A DNA stretch of 64,000 nucleotides, taken from positions 1 through 64,000 of the forward strand of contig CAZKFD010000008.1 in NCBI GenBank assembly GCA_964551995.1, written 5' to 3'. The notes beneath the pieces were generated by a model. That model was not told the origin of the DNA and did not search any database. It saw nothing but the letters and a program-made list of their open reading frames with translations. The position numbers and the translations under genes were made by a program. The DNA comes from DATKJS01 sp964551995 (lineage in GTDB: Bacteria > Acidobacteriota > Aminicenantia > Aminicenantales > Saccharicenantaceae). Shown one piece after another: positions 16,817 through 24,212 of the stretch (position 1 is the first letter of the stretch; each line of letters starts with the position of its first letter).

Positions 16817-19024
16817 CTAGCGGAGCTTGTCGATCTTGACCCCGGTGTAGAACTTCTTCAGGATCTCCCTGTAATTCGCGCCGGCCAGGGCCATCCCGTA
16901 GGCGCCGACCTGGCAGAGGCCGACGCCGTGGCCCCAGCCCCGGCCCGTGAATGTGTAGCCGGCCACGCGCCCGTCCTCGTCATATGATTTGTCGATGACG
17001 AAGAGCGTGTCGCGGAGCCCGAGGACTTCGCGGATCTGAAAACCGCGGACCGTCACGCTGCTGTCCGTGCCCGTAATCAGGAGCTCGGCGGCGCGGCCGG
17101 AAACGCCGCGACGCTTGACCGAGATGTCCACGAGCCGGCCGATGTTGTACGATTGGCCGATCATGGCGCCGAGCTCCTCCGCCGTCCGCTGAACCTGCCA
17201 GCGGTTGTAGCGGGAGGACCGGTCGAGGACGTTGGAGTTCGGAGGGTAGAAGACCTCCAGGCTGGCGACCTCGCCTTCCCGCTCGATCCAGCGGACCCTC
17301 TCGCCGCCGAGGAGGGTCAGCTGGGTGGCGAAGGTGTCCGTGCCGTCGATGTTGCGGAGCAGATAGAGGTGCGGAGAAAGCCGCAGCGTCTTCCGCTCGA
17401 AATCCTGGCCGACCTCGATGGTGTTCTTGGCCGCCGAACGGAAGATGCCTGATTTATAGACGTCCTTCTGCGCCGAGAGGATCCGGCTCAACGCCATGGC
17501 CGTCTCCGCCCGGGTGACCGGACGGAGCGGATCTCCTGTCTTTAGGCCGGCAGGGAAAATGCCGGCCCACAGACAATATGCCAGAGGGCCGCGTTCTTTT
17601 TCCGGGACCTGGCGCAGCCCCTTCACGAGGAACTCGATCTCGGAGGGGAGGAGAAGCCGATGCACTCGCTCGTCCCACCCGAAACCGCGCACCAGCATCT
17701 CCGCCAGGTTGACGAAGTTCACCGGCCCCGGCTCGACGGCCGGGCTCCCGGCCTTGACGCCGAGGAGCTTGCGCGCCGCCCGTATCCACTCCGCCGCTTC
17801 GTCGAAGGAGACGTCCTGCCGGAAATCCAGAGGCTCGACGCCGAGAGGGATGACGCTCAAGCTGACAAGGAAGGCTACGTCCAGGCTGGCGTTCCGGCCG
17901 TCGACCATAATGGGCAGGACCGGGGTCTTGACGCTGAGGTTCCATTCCGGCTGCTTTTCGTACGTGCATTCCACGCTCTTCAGATATGGACACGGCGGTC
18001 CCGGGAAGACGTTTTCCACGTCTTCCGTCCTCCCGCCGCAGGTGCTCATGTAGAGTGCGTTGATCAGCTCGCCCTTATAGAGGACGACCTCGCCCCGGGT
18101 CTCCTCTACGGCCTTCGTGCTCAGCGCGTGCTCGGCCCCCATCCCGGAATAGAACTGCGAGCGCGGCGTATCGACGAGGTCGTACCCGTAGTCCCTGTAC
18201 TGCCCCATGTTCTTGACCGCGTAGGTCCGGGCGGCGACGGCCTGGGCCTTGAGGGCCTCGAGGCCGTTGAACTGGTCGGGATTCATTTCGCTGGGGACGA
18301 CGCTCTTCAGGTAATCCTCGAGGTTCAGGACGTTGACGAGGACGACCCCATTCGGCGTCCCCCTCAAGATGAAGAAACCGCGGTAGTCGCGTCCGTTGAA
18401 GGACAGGAGGCTCTGGGGATTGGAGGGGATGAAATAGATGACGGAATCGCGGCCGAGGGGCTGGAGCTGGTTTTCGAGGAGCATCCAGATCGGCTTCGTC
18501 TCCCGCTCGGTGACGTCCTCGCGGACGATCCAGACGTCCTTCCAGCCCAGACCGTTCAGGCTTTTGATGGCGGCCAGAGCGGCAGTTCGGGTTAGAAAGT
18601 CCCCGACTTTGACCTCGAAGACACCGCCGGCCGTGTCCTCCGTGTTCTCTTCAATATAGACTCTCCCGGCGATCTTGCCCTTCAGGCTGGCTGCCAGGAG
18701 ATCGGCGTCTTTTTTCTCTTTCGTATGGGCCACGAGGAGGACGAACTTTTCCGTGATCTTCTGGCCGCCGCCCTTGATCTGGACCTCGGCGGCATCGTCG
18801 GCGACGAGCTTGTAGCCGGTGTTGACCTCGTAGATCTTCATCCCGGAGGACGAACGGATCAGGAGGTCCTTGAGGTTCGTCCCGAGCCCGATGCTGATCA
18901 CGGGATTCGGAATCATGAACCCGTGGAAGAACGCGCCCTCGTTTCCGAACTCGACGGGGGCGCCGCCGAAGAACGAGAACCCAAGGAACAAAATAATAAG
19001 GTACTTGATTCTCTTCAAGCGCAT
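16817..19024 (-). CDS. SpoIID/LytB-domain protein with SPOR-like and SLH-like segments
   Basis: 735 residues, exported (signal helix YLIILFLGFSFFGGA). A SPOR-like region lies at about 95-170 (FVLLVAHTKEKKDADLLAASL ends it early). The SpoIID core begins near 220 (NVLNLEDYLKSVVPSEMN, AVAARTYAV, STCGGRTEDVENVFPG) and resumes only at the C-terminus (GRGWGHGVGLCQVGAYGMA). The roughly 250 residues between include an SLH-like stretch (AGIFPAGLKTGDPLRPVTRAET). SpoIID proteins cleave denuded peptidoglycan glycan strands; LytB relatives enhance amidases. It is likely a cell-wall remodelling lytic transglycosylase, here outside any sporulation context. Confidence 0.85.
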   Translation of the reverse strand: MRLKRIKYLIILFLGFSFFGGAPVEFGNEGAFFHGFMIPNPVISIGLGTNLKDLLIRSSSGMKIYEVNTGYKLVADDAAEVQIKGGGQKITEKFVLLVAHTKEKKDADLLAASLKGKIAGRVYIEENTEDTAGGVFEVKVGDFLTRTAALAAIKSLNGLGWKDVWIVREDVTERETKPIWMLLENQLQPLGRDSVIYFIPSNPQSLLSFNGRDYRGFFILRGTPNGVVLVNVLNLEDYLKSVVPSEMNPDQFNGLEALKAQAVAARTYAVKNMGQYRDYGYDLVDTPRSQFYSGMGAEHALSTKAVEETRGEVVLYKGELINALYMSTCGGRTEDVENVFPGPPCPYLKSVECTYEKQPEWNLSVKTPVLPIMVDGRNASLDVAFLVSLSVIPLGVEPLDFRQDVSFDEAAEWIRAARKLLGVKAGSPAVEPGPVNFVNLAEMLVRGFGWDERVHRLLLPSEIEFLVKGLRQVPEKERGPLAYCLWAGIFPAGLKTGDPLRPVTRAETAMALSRILSAQKDVYKSGIFRSAAKNTIEVGQDFERKTLRLSPHLYLLRNIDGTDTFATQLTLLGGERVRWIEREGEVASLEVFYPPNSNVLDRSSRYNRWQVQRTAEELGAMIGQSYNIGRLVDISVKRRGVSGRAAELLITGTDSSVTVRGFQIREVLGLRDTLFVIDKSYDEDGRVAGYTFTGRGWGHGVGLCQVGAYGMALAGANYREILKKFYTGVKIDKLR

Positions 19025-19055
19025 GGGAACCTGGGCTGACTAACTTGGTGGCTCT

Positions 19056-19085
19056 ATTCTAGACAAGCCGACAGGTGCTTGTCAA
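19056..19085 (-). promoter_or_regulatory. Promoter of the SpoIID-domain gene
   Basis: On the minus strand TTGACA (19085-19080), 18 nt spacer, TAGAAT (19061-19056). The leader is about 25 nt. Confidence 0.6.
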
Positions 19086-19333
19086 GCAAATATTCAATAT
19101 ATGCTACCATTTTCGATTATCTCCACAATGAGTTGTATGGCTTTGATCCTACCGGGTCCGGTTGCCATCCAGGATACAGGACGGGTGCCGTCCTGTCAAA
19201 TCCCGGTCGCCCTGCGCCGGTTAAGAGGGAGATGTATCTTATTGATAGAAATAATTTTAATGATACTGCTCTAAGAATCTCCCGAAAGCCCTCTGAAGGG
19301 GGAAATCCCGGTTTCAGGCCCGGGGGCAGCTCT
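19086..19333. other. Noncoding intergenic stretch with a perfect hairpin
   Basis: About 250 nt between two minus-strand genes with no convincing reading frame. It contains a perfect 9-bp stem with a 3-nt loop at 19176-19196 (ACAGGACGG, loop GTG) without a T-run, and GC-rich short stems near 19289-19325. It probably holds the terminator of the NAD(P)-binding gene, but no single structure is clear. Confidence 0.4.
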
Positions 19334-19954
19334 CTATCGGGGATTGGAGATGATGGGCAGGCGGCGGACGTATTCCCCCTGCTCGAGCTCGGAGATTACG
19401 AACTCCGCCAAGTCACCTAAATTGATTCTGGGACCTGCGGGGCGGTTAAAAGTGATCTTATACTTGCCGGAACCGGGATTGTCCAAAAACTGGACAGCGC
19501 GGACGAGGGCCCAATCGAGGCCGCTGGCCTCCAGGATTCCCGCCTGGCGCCGCTTGTCCTGGAGGACGTGCCGGAGGAAAAGAGGCCCCACGATTCGCCC
19601 GAAAAATAACGTCCCGTCGCCCCCGAACAGCCCGGCCGAGGTCAGGCACACCAACCGGCGGACCTCCTGCTCCCTCATGGCCTGGAGGATGTTCGCCGTC
19701 CCCCTCGAGAGGACGGTCGTCCCGGGCGCATTGGGCGTGCCGAGAGCGCAGACGACTCCGTGTGCGCCTCTCATCGCCGCCCGCACGGACAGGTAATCCA
19801 GCGCGTCGCCCCGGGCGACATCGAGCCTGGGGTGTCCGAGCGGGAAAGCCTCGGAATTCCTGGTGAAGGCCAGGACAACGTGCCCCCGCTCCAGGGCCTC
19901 TTTGACGATGTATTTCCCGGCCCTGCCCGAAGCGCCGAAGATCAGAATCCTCAT
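19334..19954 (-). CDS. NAD(P)-binding protein, atypical SDR (NmrA/YwnB-like)
   Basis: 206 residues. The N-terminal GASGRAGKYIV motif is the atypical SDR nucleotide site, followed by VVCALGTPNAPGT and LVCLTSAGLFG. It lacks the YxxxK pair, so it may bind nucleotide as a sensor or act as a flavin-reductase-like enzyme. The ATG at 19954 is 14 nt after the ABC permease stop, so it is the third gene of that operon. Its role with the exporter is unknown. Confidence 0.8.
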   Translation of the reverse strand: MRILIFGASGRAGKYIVKEALERGHVVLAFTRNSEAFPLGHPRLDVARGDALDYLSVRAAMRGAHGVVCALGTPNAPGTTVLSRGTANILQAMREQEVRRLVCLTSAGLFGGDGTLFFGRIVGPLFLRHVLQDKRRQAGILEASGLDWALVRAVQFLDNPGSGKYKITFNRPAGPRINLGDLAEFVISELEQGEYVRRLPIISNPR

Positions 19955-19968
19955 GGTCCGCCGCGCGG

Positions 19969-20733
19969 CTACCGGCTCTCGCTCGTTTCGAAGGACCACG
20001 CCCCCAGGACGACCATGAGAAAGGACACGGCGGCCATGATCAGCAGGTTGGCGGGAACGCCGAGCGCCGAGACGCTGATCAGAGAGCCCCTCAGCCCGTC
20101 GACCCCGTAGGTCAGCGGGTCGGCGTAGGAGAGGATATGCAGCCAGCGGGGCAGGTTTCCAAGCGGGAATAGGGCGCCCGACAGGAAGAACAGCGGGAAG
20201 ACCACGAAGTTCATGATGATGCTGTAGCCCTGCATGTCCTTGATCCTAGAAGCGAAGATGAGCCCGAGGCCGATGAACGAGGTCGAGACAAGGATCATGA
20301 AAAGGAAGGCCACGACGACGCCCGGCGCGTTGGTGATCCGGAAGCCGACGAACAGGGAGATGCCCAGCACGAGGAAGCCCTGGACGATGGCCGTGGTCAT
20401 GCCGCCCGCGATCCGCCCCAGGACGATGGAAACCCGGCTGACGGGGGCGACCATGATCTCCTTGAGAAATCCGAACTCCCGGTCCCAGAGAACCGAGAGC
20501 CCGGCGAAGATGGACTGGAACAGAAGGCTCATGCCGATGATCCCCGGCACAAGGAAGCGAATGTAATTCACTCCCCCGCCGACGCCGGGCACGGGCATGC
20601 GGTTGAATCCCAAGCCTAGGAAGGCGAGGAAGAAAAAGGGAATGGCCAGAGATCCCAGGATCCGGGACTTGGCCCGGAAGTACCGCTTCATCTCCCTCAG
20701 CCAGAGGACGTAGACCGCCGTCAGGTTGATCAA
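19969..20733 (-). CDS. ABC-2 type exporter permease
   Basis: 254 residues with six predicted membrane helices and the ABC-2 signature region FGFLKEIMVAPVSRVSIVLGR. I take the TTG at 20733 as start: GGAGGGG precedes it and it overlaps the ATPase stop as TTGA, implying coupled translation. DrrB/NodJ-like exporters have this size. The substrate is unknown; drug, lipid or polysaccharide are all possible. Confidence 0.85.
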   Translation of the reverse strand: MINLTAVYVLWLREMKRYFRAKSRILGSLAIPFFFLAFLGLGFNRMPVPGVGGGVNYIRFLVPGIIGMSLLFQSIFAGLSVLWDREFGFLKEIMVAPVSRVSIVLGRIAGGMTTAIVQGFLVLGISLFVGFRITNAPGVVVAFLFMILVSTSFIGLGLIFASRIKDMQGYSIIMNFVVFPLFFLSGALFPLGNLPRWLHILSYADPLTYGVDGLRGSLISVSALGVPANLLIMAAVSFLMVVLGAWSFETSESR

Positions 20734-21731
20734 CGTCCCCTCCGCGGCCGGTGGGCCCTCATCATGGCGCGGTTCCGCTCGGCCTGGCTGGCCTCGGACT
20801 CGCGGATGGTCTTGCCGGTGAAGTGGAGGAAGACGTCCTCGAGGCTGGGCTTGTGCAGGTTGACGCACTCGACTGCGGCCCCGGACTTCTGGGCCTGGGC
20901 GATGAGCTCGGGGATCCGGCGTTCCCCCCTTTCCATGGTCAGGCTGAAGACGCCGTCGTGCACGGCCATGCCCCGGATCCAGTCCAGGGCGCGGAACTGC
21001 GCCTCCAGGCCGGCCGCTCCCCCCTTGATCTCGAGCGAGACCACGTCGCCGCCCAGCACGTCCTTCAATCTTTCGGGCGTGTCGAGGGCTGCGAAGGTCC
21101 CGTGGTCCATGATCGCCACGCGCCCGCAGAGATAATCGGCCTCCTCCATGTAATGGGTCGTCAGAATGATGGTCACCCCTTTTTCCTCGTTCAGCCTCCT
21201 GATGTAGTCCCAGATGTGGCGCCGCGTCTGGGCGTCCAGGCCGAGCGTCGGCTCGTCCAGGAAAAGGACCCGCGGCTCGTGGATCAGCCCGCGGGCGATC
21301 TCGAGCCGGCGCTTCATCCCGCCCGAATAATTCTGGACGAGGACGGGCGCCTTGTCCCCGAGCTCGACGAGGGCCAGGACCTCGTCGACCTTCCTCCGCC
21401 GCTCGTCCCGGCCCATGCCGTACATCATGGCGTGGAACTCGAGGTTCTCCCGGCCGGTGAGCTGGCTGTCCAGGGCCGGCTCCTGGAAAACGACCCCGAT
21501 GCTCTTGCGCACGTCGTCGCGGCTCCGGGAGACGTCGAAACCGGAGACTTCCGCCGTCCCGGAAGTCGGGCGCAGCAGCGTCGAGAGCATGTTGATCGTC
21601 GTCGTCTTGCCAGCGCCGTTCGGCCCGAGGAGTCCGAAGAGCTCGCCCCTCGGGACCGTGAACGAGATCCTGTCCACGGCAGTGAAGTCATCGAATTTCC
21701 GCGTCAGCTCCTCGACCCTGATATCGTCCAT
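20730..21731 (-). CDS. ABC transporter ATPase, DrrA-type
   Basis: 333 residues. Walker A GPNGAGKT, signature NYSGGMKRRLEIARGL, Walker B VLFLDEPTLGLD, H-loop TTHYMEEAD. The C-terminal extension of about 110 residues (after 225) is the DrrA-type domain that contacts the membrane subunit. First gene of the ATPase-permease-NAD(P)-binding operon. A structured intergenic element lies 80-200 nt upstream of its start. Confidence 0.92.
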   Translation of the reverse strand: MDDIRVEELTRKFDDFTAVDRISFTVPRGELFGLLGPNGAGKTTTINMLSTLLRPTSGTAEVSGFDVSRSRDDVRKSIGVVFQEPALDSQLTGRENLEFHAMMYGMGRDERRRKVDEVLALVELGDKAPVLVQNYSGGMKRRLEIARGLIHEPRVLFLDEPTLGLDAQTRRHIWDYIRRLNEEKGVTIILTTHYMEEADYLCGRVAIMDHGTFAALDTPERLKDVLGGDVVSLEIKGGAAGLEAQFRALDWIRGMAVHDGVFSLTMERGERRIPELIAQAQKSGAAVECVNLHKPSLEDVFLHFTGKTIRESEASQAERNRAMMRAHRPRRGR

Positions 21732-21809
21732 TCCTGTCTCCGGATTCCTGCTATTTTACGACCGCGCGAGCCAAAAGACAAATGAGGGCGGCCGTGTCGA
21801 CCCCCTAAG

Positions 21810-21937
21810 GGGGGTACCGGGGCCACCCGAAAGCCCTCGTAGCGGAGAGGGACCCGGCGGCTTCCGACGGGGGAACCGACGGGACTGGTTCCCGGGGGAG
21901 CGATAGCGCGGGGGATAAGGGCGGCCCCGGTACCCCC
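21810..21937. repeat. Structured intergenic element, copy 2
   Basis: Perfect 15-bp inverted ends (21810-21824 and 21923-21937) enclose three hairpins: CCCTC/GAGGG with loop GTAGCGGA (21834-21851), CCCG/CGGG with an inner CGG/CCG stem (21853-21871), and GGGAACC/GGTTCCC with loop GACGGGACT (21871-21893). The loops match copy 1 at 6.1 kb, while the outer stem sequence is unrelated but still pairs. It lies between two minus-strand genes, upstream of the ABC ATPase. Confidence 0.75.
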
Positions 21938-21970
21938 ATAATGAAGGATGGACGGATTGGATTCTTGGGA

Positions 21971-22483
21971 TTATGTCAGCGCGCGGTTGACCTGCGCCGT
22001 CAGGAACGCGGCCACGTCGGCGAGGGGGAAAGGCCAGACATACACGAACTTCTCCGCGGGGTGCCGGCGCCGGGCCTGCTCGACGGCCGCGGGGATGTCC
22101 TTTTCGGAATGCTCTCCGCCCCGGGTCATCATCGGGGTCACGACGATGATCTTTTCGGCCCCCTGGCCCGCAGCCTGATCCAGGGCTTCGTCCAGGCGCG
22201 GGGCGCAGAACTCGTTGAATCCCAGGACGACCTTCCGGCCGCTCGACCGCCGGAGCTGAACGGCGAGCTCCTGCGATCCCGCATAAAAGGGGTCGTTCTG
22301 AGCCGTCCGCGGCCAGGCGCGGATCTTGGCCTCGAGTTCGAGGTAGCGGCGCTGGGCCGGAGCCGGCCCTGCCCCGTGGGCGTGCGCCAGTCTCGCGCCG
22401 AGGTTGAAAAACTCCTCCAGCTCTTCCTTCGGAATATCCAGCGGCGGCGCGCCGTGCATGGCGAGGACGATGACGGCTTTCAT
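21971..22483 (-). CDS. CbiX-like sirohydrochlorin chelatase family protein
   Basis: 170 residues, with chelatase-fold features: MKAVIVLAMHGAPP with His10, and TPMMTRGGEHSEKDIPAAVE with the second metal-binding His. Single-domain CbiX/SirB proteins insert cobalt or iron into sirohydrochlorin. A 30-residue insertion after the first strand (EFFNLGARLAHAHGAGPAPA) is unusual. No other cobalamin or siroheme gene is adjacent, so the substrate is open. GGAGCC precedes the ATG. Confidence 0.75.
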   Translation of the reverse strand: MKAVIVLAMHGAPPLDIPKEELEEFFNLGARLAHAHGAGPAPAQRRYLELEAKIRAWPRTAQNDPFYAGSQELAVQLRRSSGRKVVLGFNEFCAPRLDEALDQAAGQGAEKIIVVTPMMTRGGEHSEKDIPAAVEQARRRHPAEKFVYVWPFPLADVAAFLTAQVNRALT

Positions 22484-22519
22484 GAAGGCTCCTTTGGCCG
22501 GACTCTAGAAGGCACCCCG

Positions 22520-22549
22520 AATATATCCCACCTTCCGGCGCGAATTCAA
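22520..22549 (-). promoter_or_regulatory. Promoter of the CbiX-like gene
   Basis: On the minus strand TTGAAT (22549-22544), 18 nt spacer, TATATT (22525-22520), about 37 nt before the start codon. Confidence 0.45.
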
Positions 22550-22613
22550 TATCCCGGGCGGAAGCGCGAGTGTGATACAATGCCGGTGATTGTGTTCCCG
22601 GAAGGAGAGGGCC

Positions 22614-22814
22614 ATGAACAAACTCCTGCTGGCCGTGCTCTCAAGCCTGGTCCCTGCCCACTTCGCATCCGCCGGCGCCGGCAGCCTGTCCCGGCTGTTC
22701 TCGCTCGGAAGGACCATCCTCGACCCGGACGGCGACGGACTGGGGTCGTCACAGAGGGATAATGAGGCCGGCCAAAGAACCGGTTGTCAAAGGCCCGGGA
22801 AATTGCTAAGATGA
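22614..22814 (+). pseudogene. Truncated start of a secreted protein gene
   Basis: GGAGAGG followed by ATG opens a clear signal peptide (MNKLLLAVLSSLVPAHFASA) and a mature start LFSLGRTILDPDGDGLG, a Ca-binding-like DPDGDG segment typical of a long secreted protein. After about 45 residues the frame turns into low-quality sequence and stops. An extended -10 (TGA-TACAAT at 22576-22581) lies upstream. It is either a 3'-deleted remnant or a short secreted peptide; the deletion reading is favoured because promoter and ribosome site are intact but the domain ends abruptly. Confidence 0.5.
22784..22812 (+). promoter_or_regulatory. Promoter of the NtrC-type regulator
   Basis: TTGTCA (22784-22789), 17 nt spacer, TAAGAT (22807-22812), about 32 nt before the ATG. 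Confidence 0.5.
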
Positions 22815-22844
22815 GGGGGACGTCAAAGGAAGGGCAGGCTCGGG

Positions 22845-24212
22845 ATGGACGAACAGACCAACCTTCTCATCATCTCCGATGATTTTTCCCTGTATGAAAC
22901 CATCAAGACGGCCCCGGTCGCCGTCGATTTCAACGTTTATTTCTCGCAGACGGGCGACGATTTCCTGTCCATCGTCCGGGACAACGGGATCCGGGTCGTG
23001 CTCGTCGACACCGGGGAGTCCATCGCCCCCGGCCTCGTGGCCCTCAAGAAGCTCAAGAAATTCGACCCCCTCCTCGACGTCCTGATCGGCGGCGAGGGCC
23101 TGGACCGGGACGCCGTCCTGGACGTCATCCGCACCGGGGCGACGGATTTCCTCGCCAAGCCGTATAAGAACGACATCCTGCAGGAGATTTTCCGCAGGAT
23201 CTCCGTCAAGCGCGTGCTCCGCCGGGAGACCTTCCAGCTCGAGCGCAAGCTCGAGCGAAAATACGTGTTCCAGGGCCTGATCAGCCGGAACCCGTACATG
23301 CTCGAGATCTTCGGGCTCATCGAGAACATCGCCAAGTATTTCACGAGCGCGCTCATCAGCGGCGAAACGGGGACCGGCAAGGAGGTGGCGGCCCGGGCGC
23401 TCCATGCCCTGAGCCCGTACCGGGACAAGCCGCTCGTCGTCTGCGACTGCGCCTCCATTCCGGAAAACCTCTTCGAGTCGGAGCTGTTCGGCTATCGGAA
23501 AGGGGCCTTCACGGGGGCCGAGAAGGACAAACCCGGCCTTTTCGAGGAAGCCGACGGCGGCGTCATATTCCTCGACGAGATCGCCGAAGTCCCCGTCGCC
23601 GTCCAGGCCAAACTGCTCCGCGTCCTCGAGGCCCGCGAGTTCCGGCCGCTCGGCGCCAACGAGAGCCGGCACGTCGATATCCGGATCATCGCGGCCACGA
23701 ACCGGGACCTCGCGGAGAGCGTCCGGGCCGGGACGTTCCGCGAGGACCTCTTCCACCGGCTGAACAAGGTGGTCATCGAGCTTCCTCCCCTGCGGGAGCG
23801 GCTGGAGGACATCCCGCTTCTCGTCAGGCATTTCCTCCAAGGCACGAACCGTCGGTTCTCCAAGGACCTGAAGGGCGTCTCCCGGGAGGTTCAGAAGCTG
23901 TTCCTCAAGTACCACTGGCCGGGCAACATCCGGGAGCTCGAGAACGTGCTCGAGAGCGCGGCCATGCTCTGCAAGAAGGACTTCATCGAGCTCTCCAACC
24001 TGCCCAAATATCTCCGCGATTTCATCCCCCCCCAGGGGGCCATGTCCCTGGTCGGCCGGGACAACCTCTCCAGCCTCGAGGACCTGGAGAGGGACTACAT
24101 TACCTATCTCCTCAAGGTGACCAAGAGAAACCTCCGCCAGACCGCCAAGATCCTGGGGATATCGCGGACTACGCTCTACAACAAGCTCAGCCGCTACAAG
24201 ATCAGGGATTGA
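22845..24212 (+). CDS. Sigma54-dependent response regulator (NtrC family)
   Basis: 455 residues: receiver domain (1-120) with acidic SDD near residue 12, phospho-acceptor Asp55 (VLVDTG) and Lys in AKPYKND; AAA+ domain (about 145-375) with Walker A GETGTGKE, the sigma54-contact loop GAFTGAEK near 220 and GGVIFLDEI; Fis-type helix-turn-helix at the end (RQTAKILGISRTTLYNKL). It should activate sigma54 promoters on phosphorylation. No cognate histidine kinase is adjacent; the diguanylate-cyclase gene is convergent and the two 3' ends overlap by 11 nt. Confidence 0.95.
   Translation: MDEQTNLLIISDDFSLYETIKTAPVAVDFNVYFSQTGDDFLSIVRDNGIRVVLVDTGESIAPGLVALKKLKKFDPLLDVLIGGEGLDRDAVLDVIRTGATDFLAKPYKNDILQEIFRRISVKRVLRRETFQLERKLERKYVFQGLISRNPYMLEIFGLIENIAKYFTSALISGETGTGKEVAARALHALSPYRDKPLVVCDCASIPENLFESELFGYRKGAFTGAEKDKPGLFEEADGGVIFLDEIAEVPVAVQAKLLRVLEAREFRPLGANESRHVDIRIIAATNRDLAESVRAGTFREDLFHRLNKVVIELPPLRERLEDIPLLVRHFLQGTNRRFSKDLKGVSREVQKLFLKYHWPGNIRELENVLESAAMLCKKDFIELSNLPKYLRDFIPPQGAMSLVGRDNLSSLEDLERDYITYLLKVTKRNLRQTAKILGISRTTLYNKLSRYKIRD

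Noticed and set aside
16817..19024. Sporulation locus, from SpoIID and the S55 peptidase
   Set aside because: The two genes are over 30 kb apart and no other sporulation gene is present; both families occur in non-sporulating bacteria.
19281..19325. Possible third copy of the structured element
   Set aside because: Shares only CCCGAAAGCCCTC and general GC-rich stems with copy 2; the diagnostic loops are absent.
19079..19420. Possible 113-residue gene in the intergenic region
   Set aside because: No ribosome site, overlaps a real gene and a promoter, and has no recognisable pattern.
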